A stretch of DNA of 64,000 nucleotides, taken from Acholeplasmatales bacterium (GTDB taxonomy: Bacteria; Bacillota_I; Bacilli_A; Acholeplasmatales; Anaeroplasmataceae). Position 1 is the first letter of the stretch. Each line of letters begins with the position of its first letter. The translations under genes and the position numbers were made by a program. The stretch lies in assembly GCA_017449215.1 (NCBI GenBank), contig JAFSJY010000022.1, forward strand, positions 1-64,000. The letters are read 5' to 3'. Below are positions 55,807-64,000 of the stretch, piece after piece. Under the pieces are notes generated by a model. That model was not told where the DNA came from. It made no database searches and worked only from the letters and a program-made list of their open reading frames with translations.

Positions 55807-56991
55807 ATGATTACTTTTTTAAGAAAAAAATTCATAAAGAATTATGAAAATGTTAATGATACAAATGTAAGAGCATCACATGGTAAGCTAGCTGCCTTAT
55901 TTGGTATATTTTCTAACCTATTTCTATTTTGTATAAAAATTACAGTAGGTATATTAACAGCTAATGTATCAGTATTCGCAGACTCTATCAATAACCTATC
56001 TGATATGGCATCATGTGTTATTATTCTAATAGGCTTCCATTATTCTAAAATGCCAGCTGATCAAGAACATCCATTTGGTCATGAAAGAGTTGAATATATT
56101 GCAGGATTAATAGTATCTATTCTAATTATCGCATCAGGAATTGGAATGACATATTCTTCTATTAGCTCAATAATAAATTATGAGGCTAAGGAATTAAATG
56201 TTAAAATAACTATTATTTCATTATGCTTATTATTCATATCTATATTAGTTAAATTATATCAATCACATGTTAATAGACATATTGCTAAATTAATTAAATC
56301 TGATGCCCTAAGGGCAACAGCTCAGGATTCATTAAATGACTCTATTTCTACTACATTAGTACTTATAGTATTATTAGTATCGTTATTAATTCAATTAAAT
56401 GGTTCTACTTTAACATTCTCACTAGATGGTATATTAGGTACAATGATTTCTATCTATGTTATTTTATCTGGAGGCTTTATATTAAAGGATGAAATCAATC
56501 ATTTAATTGGTTATAAAAATGAATACGATAAGCAAGATGAAATATTAGAATATATTAAATCAAATGATAAGGTATTAGGTGTTCATGATTGTATCTGTCA
56601 TACATATGGACCTACTAAAATATTTATGACAGCACATATTGAAATTGATTCTAAAACCTCTATTGTTGAAAGCCATGATATCGCAGATACAATTGAGCAT
56701 TATGTTAAGAATCAATATAATGTTGATTTAACTATTCATGTTGATCCAGTAGATTTAGATAATAATGAATTAATTGAAATAAGAAAAATATTTGATTCAT
56801 TATTACCTGAAAGCATTACATATCATGATTTAAGAATTGCTAAATGCAATAATGAATCTATCATTGAGGTAGATATAGCAGTTAACTTTAAAGAGGAATT
56901 TGATATAGAAGCTTTTAAAGAAAATGCTAAGAATAAGCTAAAAGAAATAAATATTAATTATGATATAGATTTATCATTAGATAGAAAATAA
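55807..56991 (+). CDS. Cation diffusion facilitator family transporter
   Basis: 394 residues from ATG 55807 (AGGTGG site). Six transmembrane segments precede a cytoplasmic C-terminal domain. Zn/Mn-site residues are in ADSINNLSDMAS (TM2) and TAQDSLNDSIS (TM5), with HPFGHERVEYI between. The C-terminal domain is longer than usual, with an extra ~75 residues after the IHVDPVD end of the standard dimerisation fold. This pattern is shared with MntE-like Mn/Fe/Zn exporters. It is 55 nt after tetR and likely co-transcribed. Confidence 0.92.
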   Translation: MITFLRKKFIKNYENVNDTNVRASHGKLAALFGIFSNLFLFCIKITVGILTANVSVFADSINNLSDMASCVIILIGFHYSKMPADQEHPFGHERVEYIAGLIVSILIIASGIGMTYSSISSIINYEAKELNVKITIISLCLLFISILVKLYQSHVNRHIAKLIKSDALRATAQDSLNDSISTTLVLIVLLVSLLIQLNGSTLTFSLDGILGTMISIYVILSGGFILKDEINHLIGYKNEYDKQDEILEYIKSNDKVLGVHDCICHTYGPTKIFMTAHIEIDSKTSIVESHDIADTIEHYVKNQYNVDLTIHVDPVDLDNNELIEIRKIFDSLLPESITYHDLRIAKCNNESIIEVDIAVNFKEEFDIEAFKENAKNKLKEININYDIDLSLDRK

Positions 56992-57034
56992 AGAAGCTTT
57001 ATTTTGACTAGATTAGTCATTTAAAGCTTCTTTT
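56990..57034. terminator. Bidirectional terminator between CDF and PAP2 genes
   Basis: AAAGAAGCTTTA (56990-57001) pairs with TAAAGCTTCTTT (57022-57033), with an inner TGACTA/TAGTCA stem and a T run beyond. It includes the last codons of the PAP2 gene. Confidence 0.85.
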
Positions 57035-57714
57035 TCTTCTCTTTTTAATTTCTTATCAATTAATGGTCTAAGTCCATCAAAATTAGTTTTATCCTCTAAT
57101 ATTTCAACAATTAATATAGATAATGTTAAAAACAATAATCCATTAGTAATTCCACCAATTATATCTGAAAAATAATGTACACTTAGCATTAATCTACTAA
57201 TATAAATTAAGATTGGAATAAATGCTGTTATTGGAATAAATATCATTTTATATTTCTTATTTATATTTGATTTTAAAATAAGATAAATAATTGAACCATA
57301 TACTATTGTTGATATATTAGAATGACCTGATGGATAGGAATGAGAATTTTCAACCTGCCATCTTATTAATTCATTTGGTCTTTCTCTTTTATAAGCATTC
57401 TTTATTGATTCATTAAATAGAGCAGCAAGCCCCATTCCAGTTCCTAATACTAAGGATTTCATATTACATCTAAAGATAATTAATAATATGATTACTATAG
57501 CAATTACAGCATATGTATAACCAAATTCAGTTATTATTCTATTGAAGTAATATAGGAAATTACCCTTTTCTCCTCTTATATCAATAAAGAATTCTAATAC
57601 GCTATTATCTAATTTATTTGTATATCCCTTTAATACAATAATAGTCCAAGATATATAAAATGAAACTAAAATTATTAAAGCTAAAATTAAAATAATATAT
57701 TTATATTTTTTCAT
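57013..57714 (-). CDS. PAP2-family membrane phosphatase
   Basis: 233 residues with six hydrophobic segments. The three phosphatase motifs are complete: KNAYKRERP (KxxxxxxRP), YPSGHS (PSGH) and SRLMLSVHYFSD (SRxxxxxHxxxD). Likely substrates are phosphatidic acid, phosphatidylglycerophosphate or undecaprenyl pyrophosphate. The start is 2 nt after the FAD oxidoreductase stop. The C-terminal ~30 residues are charged and cytoplasmic. Confidence 0.93.
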   Translation of the reverse strand: MKKYKYIILILALIILVSFYISWTIIVLKGYTNKLDNSVLEFFIDIRGEKGNFLYYFNRIITEFGYTYAVIAIVIILLIIFRCNMKSLVLGTGMGLAALFNESIKNAYKRERPNELIRWQVENSHSYPSGHSNISTIVYGSIIYLILKSNINKKYKMIFIPITAFIPILIYISRLMLSVHYFSDIIGGITNGLLFLTLSILIVEILEDKTNFDGLRPLIDKKLKREEKEALND

Positions 57715-57716
57715 TT

Positions 57717-59129
57717 TTACTTTATTTTATTAACAATTTCCCTAGCTACAAATACACCATTCGCACCAGCTTGAGCTAAGCCTCTAGTTAAGCCAGCACC
57801 ATCTCCACCTACATATAAGCCCTTAATCTTTGTTTCAAACTTATTATCGATTTCAGGTCTAGCTGAATAGAATTTAGCCTCAACACCATAGAATAATGTA
57901 TGCTCATTAGCAATACCAGGTGTAACATGGTCTAATGCCTCTATCATTTCAATTAATGACTTCATTGTATTATATGGTAATACTAAGCCTAAATCTCCAG
58001 GAACTGCTTCCTTTAATGTAGGTCTTACAAAGCCCTCATCAATTCTCTTTTGAGTAGATCTTCTACCCTTACAAATATCACCATATGATTGAACAATGAT
58101 TGAACCACAAGATAATTCATTAGCAAGTCTAGATACCTGATGAGCATATTCATTAGGTAAATTAAATGGCTCTGAGAATTTATGTGAAACTAATAATGCA
58201 AAGTTTGTATTTGTAGAGCCTAGCTTAGCATCTGCGTAGGCATGACCATTAGCAAGCATAGTACCTGAATGGTTTTCAACAACGACATGACCAGAAGGAT
58301 TTGAACAGAATGTTCTTACTGTTGTTCCTACAGATGTTCTATAAATAAATTTACCTTCATATAAATTCTTATTTATTTCTTCCATTACGATATCATTTGT
58401 TTCAACTCTAACACCGATATCTACCTGGTTATTCTTCATTTGGATATCATTCTTCTTACAGATTTCCTCTAACCATGTAGAGCCATCACGTCCAACACCT
58501 AGGAATACGAAATCAGATTCAAGCTTTTCACCATTCTTAAGCTCAACACCAGCAACCTTACCATCCTTAACTAAAACATCAGAAACCTCAGTTTTAAATC
58601 TCATTTCTACTCTAGTCTTTAAATGCTCAAAGATTTTCTTTAGGATTTCTAAATTATTTTCAGTACCTAAATGTCTAACCTGGCTTCTTAATAGCTTTAA
58701 GCCCGCACCTAGTGCTCTTCTTTCAATTTCTCTAATCTTATCTGTAGTTGGGTCTGTAATAACCTCTGTAGCTCCAAACTTTAAGTTAATAGAATCTACA
58801 TACTTAATTAAATCTAAAACTTCATCGTCATCTAGATAATCTGTCATCCAGCCTCCAAATTCAGTTGTAATATTAAATTTGCCATCTGAATAAGCTCCAG
58901 CACCACCAAATCCATTAGTGATTGAGCATGCAGGTAAGCATCCTGAATGTCCATCCTTATTGATAGGGCATTTAGCTAGCTTATGCTCATTTACTGGACA
59001 TCTTCTAGAATAGATATCATTTCCCTTATCTATTAATAAAACCTTTATATTTGGATTTTTTTCAACTAATTCATAGGCACAAAATGTTCCGGCAGGACCA
59101 GCACCTACGATAATGCAATCATACTTCAT
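57717..59129 (-). CDS. FAD-dependent oxidoreductase
   Basis: 470 residues from ATG 59129, the first residue before the dinucleotide-binding motif DCIIVGAGPAGTFCAYEL; the longer frame upstream runs through the promoter. Other marks are the C-rich segment CPVNEHKLAKCPI, GFGGAGAYSDGKFN, GVGRDGSTWLEE and the C-terminal FAD motif GLYVGGDGAGLTRGLAQAG. It belongs to the large uncharacterised NAD(P)/FAD-dependent oxidoreductase family of anaerobes. The substrate is unknown. It is the first gene of a pair with the PAP2 phosphatase. Confidence 0.88.
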   Translation of the reverse strand: MKYDCIIVGAGPAGTFCAYELVEKNPNIKVLLIDKGNDIYSRRCPVNEHKLAKCPINKDGHSGCLPACSITNGFGGAGAYSDGKFNITTEFGGWMTDYLDDDEVLDLIKYVDSINLKFGATEVITDPTTDKIREIERRALGAGLKLLRSQVRHLGTENNLEILKKIFEHLKTRVEMRFKTEVSDVLVKDGKVAGVELKNGEKLESDFVFLGVGRDGSTWLEEICKKNDIQMKNNQVDIGVRVETNDIVMEEINKNLYEGKFIYRTSVGTTVRTFCSNPSGHVVVENHSGTMLANGHAYADAKLGSTNTNFALLVSHKFSEPFNLPNEYAHQVSRLANELSCGSIIVQSYGDICKGRRSTQKRIDEGFVRPTLKEAVPGDLGLVLPYNTMKSLIEMIEALDHVTPGIANEHTLFYGVEAKFYSARPEIDNKFETKIKGLYVGGDGAGLTRGLAQAGANGVFVAREIVNKIK

Positions 59130-59154
59130 AATATCGCTTCTCCTTAACAAAGTT

Positions 59155-59183
59155 ATTTTATAACTTTTTAGCTTTTCATTCAA
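59155..59183 (-). promoter_or_regulatory. Promoter of the FAD oxidoreductase gene
   Basis: On the minus strand, -35 TTGAAT (59178-59183), a 17-bp spacer and -10 TAAAAT (59155-59160). Confidence 0.7.
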
Positions 59184-59199
59184 GTGATTAAGAAGAAAA

Positions 59200-59219
59200 T
59201 GCCTATCAAAGGATAGGCA
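59200..59219 (-). terminator. Hairpin upstream of the FAD gene promoter
   Basis: TGCCTATC/GATAGGCA followed on the minus strand by TTTTCTTCTT. It is probably a second terminator behind pfp or the end of a short transcript from 59220-59330. Confidence 0.65.
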
Positions 59220-59333
59220 AATTAATTGACATCCAAGCATTTCGAACCCAATATATAAAATAGTCTATTCTGTGAGACTGTGAATTTCATGAGAAACATT
59301 TTGATATTTTTTTCACATTAGAAAAACCAAAAA

Positions 59334-59353
59334 GGCCGTCATAATTGACAGCC
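59334..59353 (-). terminator. Terminator of pfp
   Basis: On the minus strand GGCTGTC and GACGGCC pair (one G-U), followed by TTTTTGG. It is 11 nt past the pfp stop. Confidence 0.85.
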
Positions 59354-59363
59354 CAATTCATAA

Positions 59364-61037
59364 TTAATTCTCTTTGAATGTACCCTTTTCTAAAGCAAGT
59401 GTTCTAGTTGTTAAATCACATACCTCAGATGGTCCAAAGTATTGAATAGCACCTGGATATAAGTAGCAAGTTTCAACAGCCCACTTATTTCTATTAGCTT
59501 CAAAATACTTAAATGGAGCGCCATCTAATTCAACTAAAGCCTTTCTAATAACTGGCTTATCCTCACCATGACGTCTTTCAATATTCATCATCTTAGTAAT
59601 AGGCATACCACCAGCTACCCACTCATCTGCAGGTCTAGATAGATTAGATACCTTTGATAAATATCCATTATATCCATATTGGATTAGCATAAATGCATTA
59701 TAACCTAAAGAGTAGCAATAATCTGCATCGAAGTTAGAAGGGAATGCACATCTTCCTTCATAGCCAAAGAAATGATGTAATGCACTGAACTTACCATTGT
59801 ATTGACCTTTCTTTCTTCTTTCCTCTAATACATCCTTAACTAATGCACTAAATAGCTTTTCAGATTCAATTAATGAAACCTGAACATTACCATGTGGATC
59901 TCTTTCTAGGAATAATTGTTGTTGAATTGTAACAGGTAGGATTGCAAATACTGCCATAGATTCCTTAGATAGACCCTTTTCAATAAATGCGTACTTATCT
60001 GCCCATGTAGCTAGTTTATTAAATGCCTCAGCCTTTTCACCAGCTAATAATTCATTAATTTCAGCGATTAGCTTAGAGAATTCAGGAACGAATTCAACTA
60101 CACCCTCTGGAATAATAGCAACACCGAAGTTCATGCCCTTTGCAGCTCTAGCAACTACGCTATCAGCGATATAATTTGCAATTTGAGATAAAGACATCTT
60201 CTTAGCAGCTACCTCTTCAGATACTAAACAGATATTAGGCTGAGTCTCTAAAGCACACTCTAATGCAACATGAGATGCACTTCTTCCCATTACCTTAATA
60301 AAATGCCAATACTTCTTAGCTGAATTACAGTCACGTTGAATGTTACCAATTAATTCACTATAAGTCTTTGTTGCTGTATCGAAACCAAATGAGCATTCAA
60401 TATCCTCATTCTTTAAGTCACCATCGATAGTCTTAGGACAACCAATAACCTGAACACCAGTATTATTTTGAGCAAAGTACTCAGCTAATACAGCTGCGTT
60501 TGTATTAGAGTCATCACCACCGATGATTACAACTGCAGTAATACCATGCTTCTTACAAGTTTCTGCAGCCATCTTGAATTGCTCTGGAGTTTCAATCTTA
60601 GTTCTACCAGAACCAATAATATCGAAACCACCAGTATTTCTAAATTCATTAATATATTCGTCATCAAATACTAAAAATTTATCGTCAGTTAATCCTGAAG
60701 GTCCACCCTTAAAGCCAATTAATACATTGTCCTTATTAGTTGCCTTTAATGCATCATATAAGCCTGAAACAACGTTGTGTCCACCAGGTGCTTGTCCACC
60801 TGATAAAATAACACCAACAACCTGCTTCTTAGCAGTTGATGTATTCTTACCCTTTTGGAAAGTGATTTCCTTCTTACCATATGTATTTGGGAATAAAGCC
60901 TTAATCTTTGCTTGATCTGCAACTGATTCAGTAGTTTCTCCTTCCTTAACACAAATTTCATTGATACCATTTCTTAACATTCCAGGTAATTTTGGAACAT
61001 ATTGATATCTTACCTTTTGAAGAGGTGATAATTTCAT
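59364..61037 (-). CDS. pfp: Pyrophosphate-dependent phosphofructokinase (long form)
   Basis: 557 residues from ATG 61037; upstream TTG codons are too near the AAGGAG site. The long PFP clade is recognised by [19 protein letters not shown] and [10 protein letters not shown]. The Asp after GGD (GGDDS rather than GGDGS) is the known determinant for pyrophosphate over ATP. It phosphorylates fructose-6-phosphate reversibly, saving ATP in glycolysis, common in anaerobes. It is monocistronic with its own promoter and terminator. Confidence 0.95.
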   Translation of the reverse strand: MKLSPLQKVRYQYVPKLPGMLRNGINEICVKEGETTESVADQAKIKALFPNTYGKKEITFQKGKNTSTAKKQVVGVILSGGQAPGGHNVVSGLYDALKATNKDNVLIGFKGGPSGLTDDKFLVFDDEYINEFRNTGGFDIIGSGRTKIETPEQFKMAAETCKKHGITAVVIIGGDDSNTNAAVLAEYFAQNNTGVQVIGCPKTIDGDLKNEDIECSFGFDTATKTYSELIGNIQRDCNSAKKYWHFIKVMGRSASHVALECALETQPNICLVSEEVAAKKMSLSQIANYIADSVVARAAKGMNFGVAIIPEGVVEFVPEFSKLIAEINELLAGEKAEAFNKLATWADKYAFIEKGLSKESMAVFAILPVTIQQQLFLERDPHGNVQVSLIESEKLFSALVKDVLEERRKKGQYNGKFSALHHFFGYEGRCAFPSNFDADYCYSLGYNAFMLIQYGYNGYLSKVSNLSRPADEWVAGGMPITKMMNIERRHGEDKPVIRKALVELDGAPFKYFEANRNKWAVETCYLYPGAIQYFGPSEVCDLTTRTLALEKGTFKEN

Positions 61038-61085
61038 AGTTTTCAAATCTCCTTTTTTTAACAATAAATTAGCATAAGAAATTTA

Positions 61086-61103
61086 TTTATTAAGTTTAAT
61101 AAA
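61086..61103. promoter_or_regulatory. Palindrome in the pfp leader
   Basis: TTTATTAA-GT-TTAATAAA, perfect 8+8, lies between the pfp promoter and ribosome site. It is a possible operator or mRNA hairpin, resembling in placement the palindrome in the ilv leader. Confidence 0.4.
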
Positions 61104-61126
61104 TAGTTTTCGCGCCACTTAAATTT

Positions 61127-61154
61127 ATTATATCAAAAATTAAAAAAAGTGCAA
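61127..61154 (-). promoter_or_regulatory. Promoter of pfp
   Basis: On the minus strand, -35 TTGCAC (61149-61154), a 16-bp spacer and -10 TATAAT (61127-61132). Confidence 0.7.
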
Positions 61155-61174
61155 TATCATTACAATATCACACT
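61148..61174 (-). terminator. Weak terminator of the que operon
   Basis: AGTG/CACT with inner ATAT/ATAT pairs forms an imperfect stem, followed on the minus strand by a T7 run. It overlaps the pfp -35 box. Confidence 0.4.
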
Positions 61175-61183
61175 TAATAGATT

Positions 61184-61957
61184 TTACTCTATATCATTCT
61201 TATATTTTGAGCATAGGAATCTTTCCTTACCCTTAGTAATTTCACCATATTCAATAGCTTCCTTAGGGCAGTTAGATACGCATGCCATACAATGAGTACA
61301 ATCAGTTAATCCCCATACTGGCTTTTTGTCTTTTATTTCAATGTTGTTAAAAGGACAAACTAAAGCACATTTGCCACATCCTATACATTCATTAGTTGAA
61401 TAGAATTTATCTGACCTTAGTTTTACCTTTATCCAAATTGGAGTAAATGGCTTAATGATTAAATATTCAAATTGCCATACATATCTAGACTTAATTTTTT
61501 TGCCTTCCTTTATTCTTTCTATTACAGGTGGAAGTTTGCTAATAGAATCCTTTAATCTTTGAACATTTTCTTCATGAGATAATAAAGGATAAGCATTTGA
61601 TGCTATATAATTTCTAGGCATCTTAAAATCAGTTGTGCCCATATATTTCATCTTTTGCTTTCTAGCTATTCTCTTACAATAGTGCTTACCAATTCCACTA
61701 TAGCCGCCACTAGTTAGAATAAAATAGATTTGCTTAGTACCAGTAAGCTTAACATTCTTTAAGTACTTATATAAGAAATTAGGAATTTCACATACATAAA
61801 TTGGTGCACAAATAATAAATGGCTTATCAGAATGAATCTCACTATAATCATGATTCTTAATTCTTTTTAATAAATTAAGAGATTCATCATTTAATCCATT
61901 AGCTATTCTTTTAGCTATAAATTCTGTATTACCAGTTGCTGAAAAATATAAAACCAT
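61184..61957 (-). CDS. EFR1-family flavodoxin-ferredoxin protein
   Basis: 257 residues. A flavodoxin-like domain starts with the FMN-phosphate loop YFSATGNTEFIA (about 4-15) and has the ILTSGGYSG loop. A C-terminal bacterial ferredoxin has two [4Fe-4S] motifs, CIGCGKCALVCPF and CTHCMACVSNCPK. Such EFR1 proteins transfer single electrons in anaerobes. It is the last gene of the que operon, 2 nt after queF. It could supply electrons to a radical-SAM enzyme such as QueE, but that is inference from position. Confidence 0.9.
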   Translation of the reverse strand: MVLYFSATGNTEFIAKRIANGLNDESLNLLKRIKNHDYSEIHSDKPFIICAPIYVCEIPNFLYKYLKNVKLTGTKQIYFILTSGGYSGIGKHYCKRIARKQKMKYMGTTDFKMPRNYIASNAYPLLSHEENVQRLKDSISKLPPVIERIKEGKKIKSRYVWQFEYLIIKPFTPIWIKVKLRSDKFYSTNECIGCGKCALVCPFNNIEIKDKKPVWGLTDCTHCMACVSNCPKEAIEYGEITKGKERFLCSKYKNDIE

Positions 61958-61959
61958 AA

Positions 61960-62442
61960 TTATCTATTATCTACCTTTTCTAAATATAAATCATGATTCA
62001 TAAGCCTATAATTTGCCATTTCCTCGTACTTTGTGTTAGGTCTACCATAATTTGCATATGGGTCGATAGAAATGCCGCCACGTGGCAAGAATTTACCCCA
62101 TACCTCAATATATCTAGGATTTAATAGCTTAATTAAGTCTTTCATAATGATATTTACACAGTCCTCATGGAAATCACCATGATTTCTAAATGAGAATAAA
62201 TATAGCTTTAATGATTTAGATTCTACACAATATTCATCTGCGATATATGAAATATAAATTGTTGCGAAGTCAGGCTGACCTGTGATAGGGCATAAAGATG
62301 TAAATTCAGGACAATTGAATTTAATAAAATAATCATTTTCCTTATGCTTATTAGAGAATTTCTCTAATAGATTAGGATTATAATCAAAATTATAATCTGT
62401 TTTCTTTCCTAATGTTTTTAATCCTTCTTTTTCTCTTTCCAT
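61960..62442 (-). CDS. queF: NADPH-dependent 7-cyano-7-deazaguanine reductase
   Basis: 160 residues, the short unimodular (YkvM-type) QueF. The catalytic Cys lies in [15 protein letters not shown] and the substrate Glu in [22 protein letters not shown] follows. It reduces preQ0 to preQ1. It lies 1 nt after queC. Confidence 0.96.
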   Translation of the reverse strand: MEREKEGLKTLGKKTDYNFDYNPNLLEKFSNKHKENDYFIKFNCPEFTSLCPITGQPDFATIYISYIADEYCVESKSLKLYLFSFRNHGDFHEDCVNIIMKDLIKLLNPRYIEVWGKFLPRGGISIDPYANYGRPNTKYEEMANYRLMNHDLYLEKVDNR

Positions 62443-62443
62443 G

Positions 62444-63130
62444 TTAATCTTCCTCGTATTCTATAGGATCCTTTAATCCATTAATTTCAAATGCTTTCTT
62501 TCTATCAATACATGTACCACATTTACCACATGCCTTATCATGACCCTCATAACAAGACCAAGTTAAATTATAAGGAACATTTAATTTAGTACCAAGCTTA
62601 ACAATGTCACTCTTGTGAAGTCCTACAAATGGACCTTCTACTCTAACCTGCTTACCACTACCTATATAAATTGCTTGATTAATAGCATTTGTAAATTCTG
62701 GTGAGCAATCTGGATAAGCAACAGATGAATCATCTGAATGAGCACCATAATATATTAAATCACAGCCCTTAGAAATAGCTATAGCGGCCGCGCTAGATAG
62801 GAATAAGCCATTTCTAAATGGTACATATGTAGATAGAGGCTTACCATCATTATTTTCTAATTGCTCACTATAATCACCTAGTGGAACATCCTTAGATGAA
62901 TGAGATAATAATGAGCAATCTGAATATTCAAATATTTTAGATAAATCTAAAAATAAATGCTCAACTCCATAATATGAAGCCACATTATTACTTGCCTCAA
63001 TTTCCTTTAAATGCTTCTGTCCATATGAAATGGATAAAGCAACTACATTATCCTTACCATATTCATCTATAGCCTTAGCTAAGGCTGTTGTAGAATCTAA
63101 TCCACCTGAAAATAAAACTAATACTTTCAT
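62444..63130 (-). CDS. queC: 7-cyano-7-deazaguanine synthase
   Basis: 228 residues. The PP-loop is [14 protein letters not shown] at the N-terminus, and the C-terminal zinc site has four cysteines in [15 protein letters not shown]. It converts 7-carboxy-7-deazaguanine to preQ0 with ATP and ammonia. It lies 2 nt after the acetyltransferase gene. Confidence 0.96.
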   Translation of the reverse strand: MKVLVLFSGGLDSTTALAKAIDEYGKDNVVALSISYGQKHLKEIEASNNVASYYGVEHLFLDLSKIFEYSDCSLLSHSSKDVPLGDYSEQLENNDGKPLSTYVPFRNGLFLSSAAAIAISKGCDLIYYGAHSDDSSVAYPDCSPEFTNAINQAIYIGSGKQVRVEGPFVGLHKSDIVKLGTKLNVPYNLTWSCYEGHDKACGKCGTCIDRKKAFEINGLKDPIEYEED

Positions 63131-63132
63131 AC

Positions 63133-63717
63133 TTACTCCTCATAAAAAGGATATTTATATTTATCCTTTTCTTCTATCTTTCTTAATACCTTACATGGAT
63201 TTCCTACTGCTATAACATTAGAAGGTATATCCTTATTAACTACTGAACCAGCACCTATTACAGCACCATCTCCAATAGTTACACCTGCTAAAATAGTTAC
63301 ATTCGCACCTATCCATACATTATTTCCTATACAGATAGGGAATGCTACCTCTAGACCTTCATTTCTCATTTCATAATCTAAAGGGTGTTCAGCACATGCT
63401 ATACAGCAATTAGGTCCAATAAATACATTATTACCAATAGTAACATCATTACAATCTAAAATAATTAAATTATAATTTGAATAAAAATTATCTCCAATAG
63501 AAATATTATATCCATAATCTACATGAAGTGGAGGTGTAATAAAATAATTGTCACCTATTTTATTAAATAGATTTTTTAATAATGCCTTTCCTTCATCAAA
63601 GCCTAAATCATTATATTTTTTACAAATATTATAAGAATTTCTTCTTTCATCACATAAATCCTTATCATAATTTGCATTATATAAATAACCTAGCTTAGCC
63701 TTTTCCTTTTCAGTCAT
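63133..63717 (-). CDS. Sugar/maltose O-acetyltransferase-like hexapeptide protein
   Basis: 194 residues of the left-handed beta-helix acetyltransferase family (Maa/LacA type). The N-terminal Maa segment is LGYLYNANYDKDLCDERR, and the hexapeptide repeats (IGDNFYSNYN, VTIGNNVFIGPN, ICIGNNVWIGANVTIL, VTIGDGAVIGAGSVV) follow, with the catalytic His in CAEHPLDYEMR. It transfers acetyl from acetyl-CoA, probably to a sugar or glycoside. Its place between folE and queC is odd; its start overlaps the folE stop as TAATG. Confidence 0.93.
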   Translation of the reverse strand: MTEKEKAKLGYLYNANYDKDLCDERRNSYNICKKYNDLGFDEGKALLKNLFNKIGDNYFITPPLHVDYGYNISIGDNFYSNYNLIILDCNDVTIGNNVFIGPNCCIACAEHPLDYEMRNEGLEVAFPICIGNNVWIGANVTILAGVTIGDGAVIGAGSVVNKDIPSNVIAVGNPCKVLRKIEEKDKYKYPFYEE

Positions 63718-64000
63718 TATCTAAATACCTCAACATCTATATCACCAATCTTTGATACAGTTGTTGTCTTACTTTTCTTTTTAATACCTCTTGCTGTAAC
63801 ACAGCTATGGCATCCCTCGATTCTTACACAAATTGCATCTGACTTAGTAATCTTTTGCATAATATATAAAATATCGTTACCAATCTTTTCCTGTAATTGT
63901 AATCTCTTAGCTACCATATCAGCAATTCTTGCAATCTTAGATAAGCCAATTACTCTTCCATTTGGAACATATGCAATATCTACAGTCATGTCATACATTA
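63717..64000 (-). CDS. folE: GTP cyclohydrolase I, 5' end outside window
   Basis: About 94 C-terminal residues. IAYVPNGRVIGLSKIARIADM, KRLQLQEKIGNDI and the zinc-site EGCHSCVTARGIKKKS are the FolE core; the frame stays open to the right edge, so the start and first zinc ligands are missing. FolE makes dihydroneopterin triphosphate, the entry to folate and, in operons with QueC/QueF, to queuosine. queD and queE probably lie to the right. Confidence 0.9.
   Translation of the reverse strand, partial: MYDMTVDIAYVPNGRVIGLSKIARIADMVAKRLQLQEKIGNDILYIMQKITKSDAICVRIEGCHSCVTARGIKKKSKTTTVSKIGDIDVEVFR

Noticed and set aside
59130-59240. N-terminal extension of the FAD oxidoreductase
   Set aside because: The extension runs through a -10/-35 promoter and a terminator hairpin and does not match the family; the ATG at 59129 directly precedes the FAD motif.
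59236-59255. GGTTCGAAA on the minus strand resembling a tRNA T-loop
   Set aside because: The flanking bases cannot form a 5-bp T stem, and no acceptor, D or anticodon arms fit upstream.

Overview
The window is a compact, AT-rich (roughly 30% GC by eye) stretch of a Bacillota-type genome. Clean AGGAGG-like ribosome sites, TTGACA/TATAAT promoters, short intergenic gaps, a PyrR-type attenuator, CsoR, TmcAL, a two-gene DegV/FakA-like locus, a long PPi-dependent phosphofructokinase and a flavodoxin-ferredoxin protein together suggest an anaerobic, probably gut-associated member of the Bacilli/Erysipelotrichia/Mollicutes neighbourhood. I cannot name the species. All 57 complete genes end in TAA (48) or TAG (9); none ends in TGA, although tryptophan is written TGG throughout.

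Layout. 1-635: partial Rpn-family nuclease. 831-10349: one minus-strand operon, ilvN-ilvC-cimA-leuC-leuD-leuB-ilvD-ilvB, which can make isoleucine and valine from pyruvate by the citramalate route; ilvN and ilvB sit at opposite ends and there is no leuA or ilvA. 10616-13501: Smr-like protein, M29 aminopeptidase, cytidylate-kinase-like protein and a membrane protein. 13596-17020: isoprenoid genes uppS and ispH (plus strand) convergent with dxs. 17100-26431: complete UMP operon pyrB-pyrC-carA-carB-pyrK-pyrD-pyrF-pyrE behind a PyrR attenuator; its CarA has lost the whole glutaminase catalytic triad. 26599-30132: a catalytically dead cysteine-synthase-like protein with pepF, then tmcAL. 30178-32687: a DUF6273-type lipoprotein and meso-diaminopimelate dehydrogenase.

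32766-41912: a minus-strand run of degenerate GGDEF membrane protein, glpK, RluA/RluD-type pseudouridine synthase, a NYN-LOTUS protein whose C-terminus copies the SSB interaction tip, a 1445-residue SWIM-SNF2 ATPase and a small helical protein. 42013-46402: flavin reductase, MscS channel, and a csoR-copA copper operon whose operator fills the promoter spacer exactly. 46481-55053: two GGDEF-GAF proteins, hom, a HesB-like CC protein, a PreP-like M16 protease, an ArsC/Spx-like protein, a variant peptide deformylase, an orphan FakA C-terminal domain and DegV. 55185-61037: TetR regulator and CDF transporter, PAP2 phosphatase, FAD oxidoreductase and PPi-PFK. 61184-64000: EFR1 flavodoxin-ferredoxin, queF, queC, a hexapeptide acetyltransferase and the 3' part of folE, the visible end of a preQ1/queuosine operon.

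The most interesting signals are the triad-less CarA inside an otherwise normal pyrimidine operon, the NYN-LOTUS protein with an SSB-like acidic tip next to a SWIM-SNF2 motor, the absence of UGA stops, and a set of apparent pseudoenzymes or stand-alone domains (PLP-fold protein, orphan FakA domain, degenerate GGDEFs). No tRNA, rRNA, CRISPR array, insertion sequence or prophage was found. No stretch over 300 bases lacks a gene.
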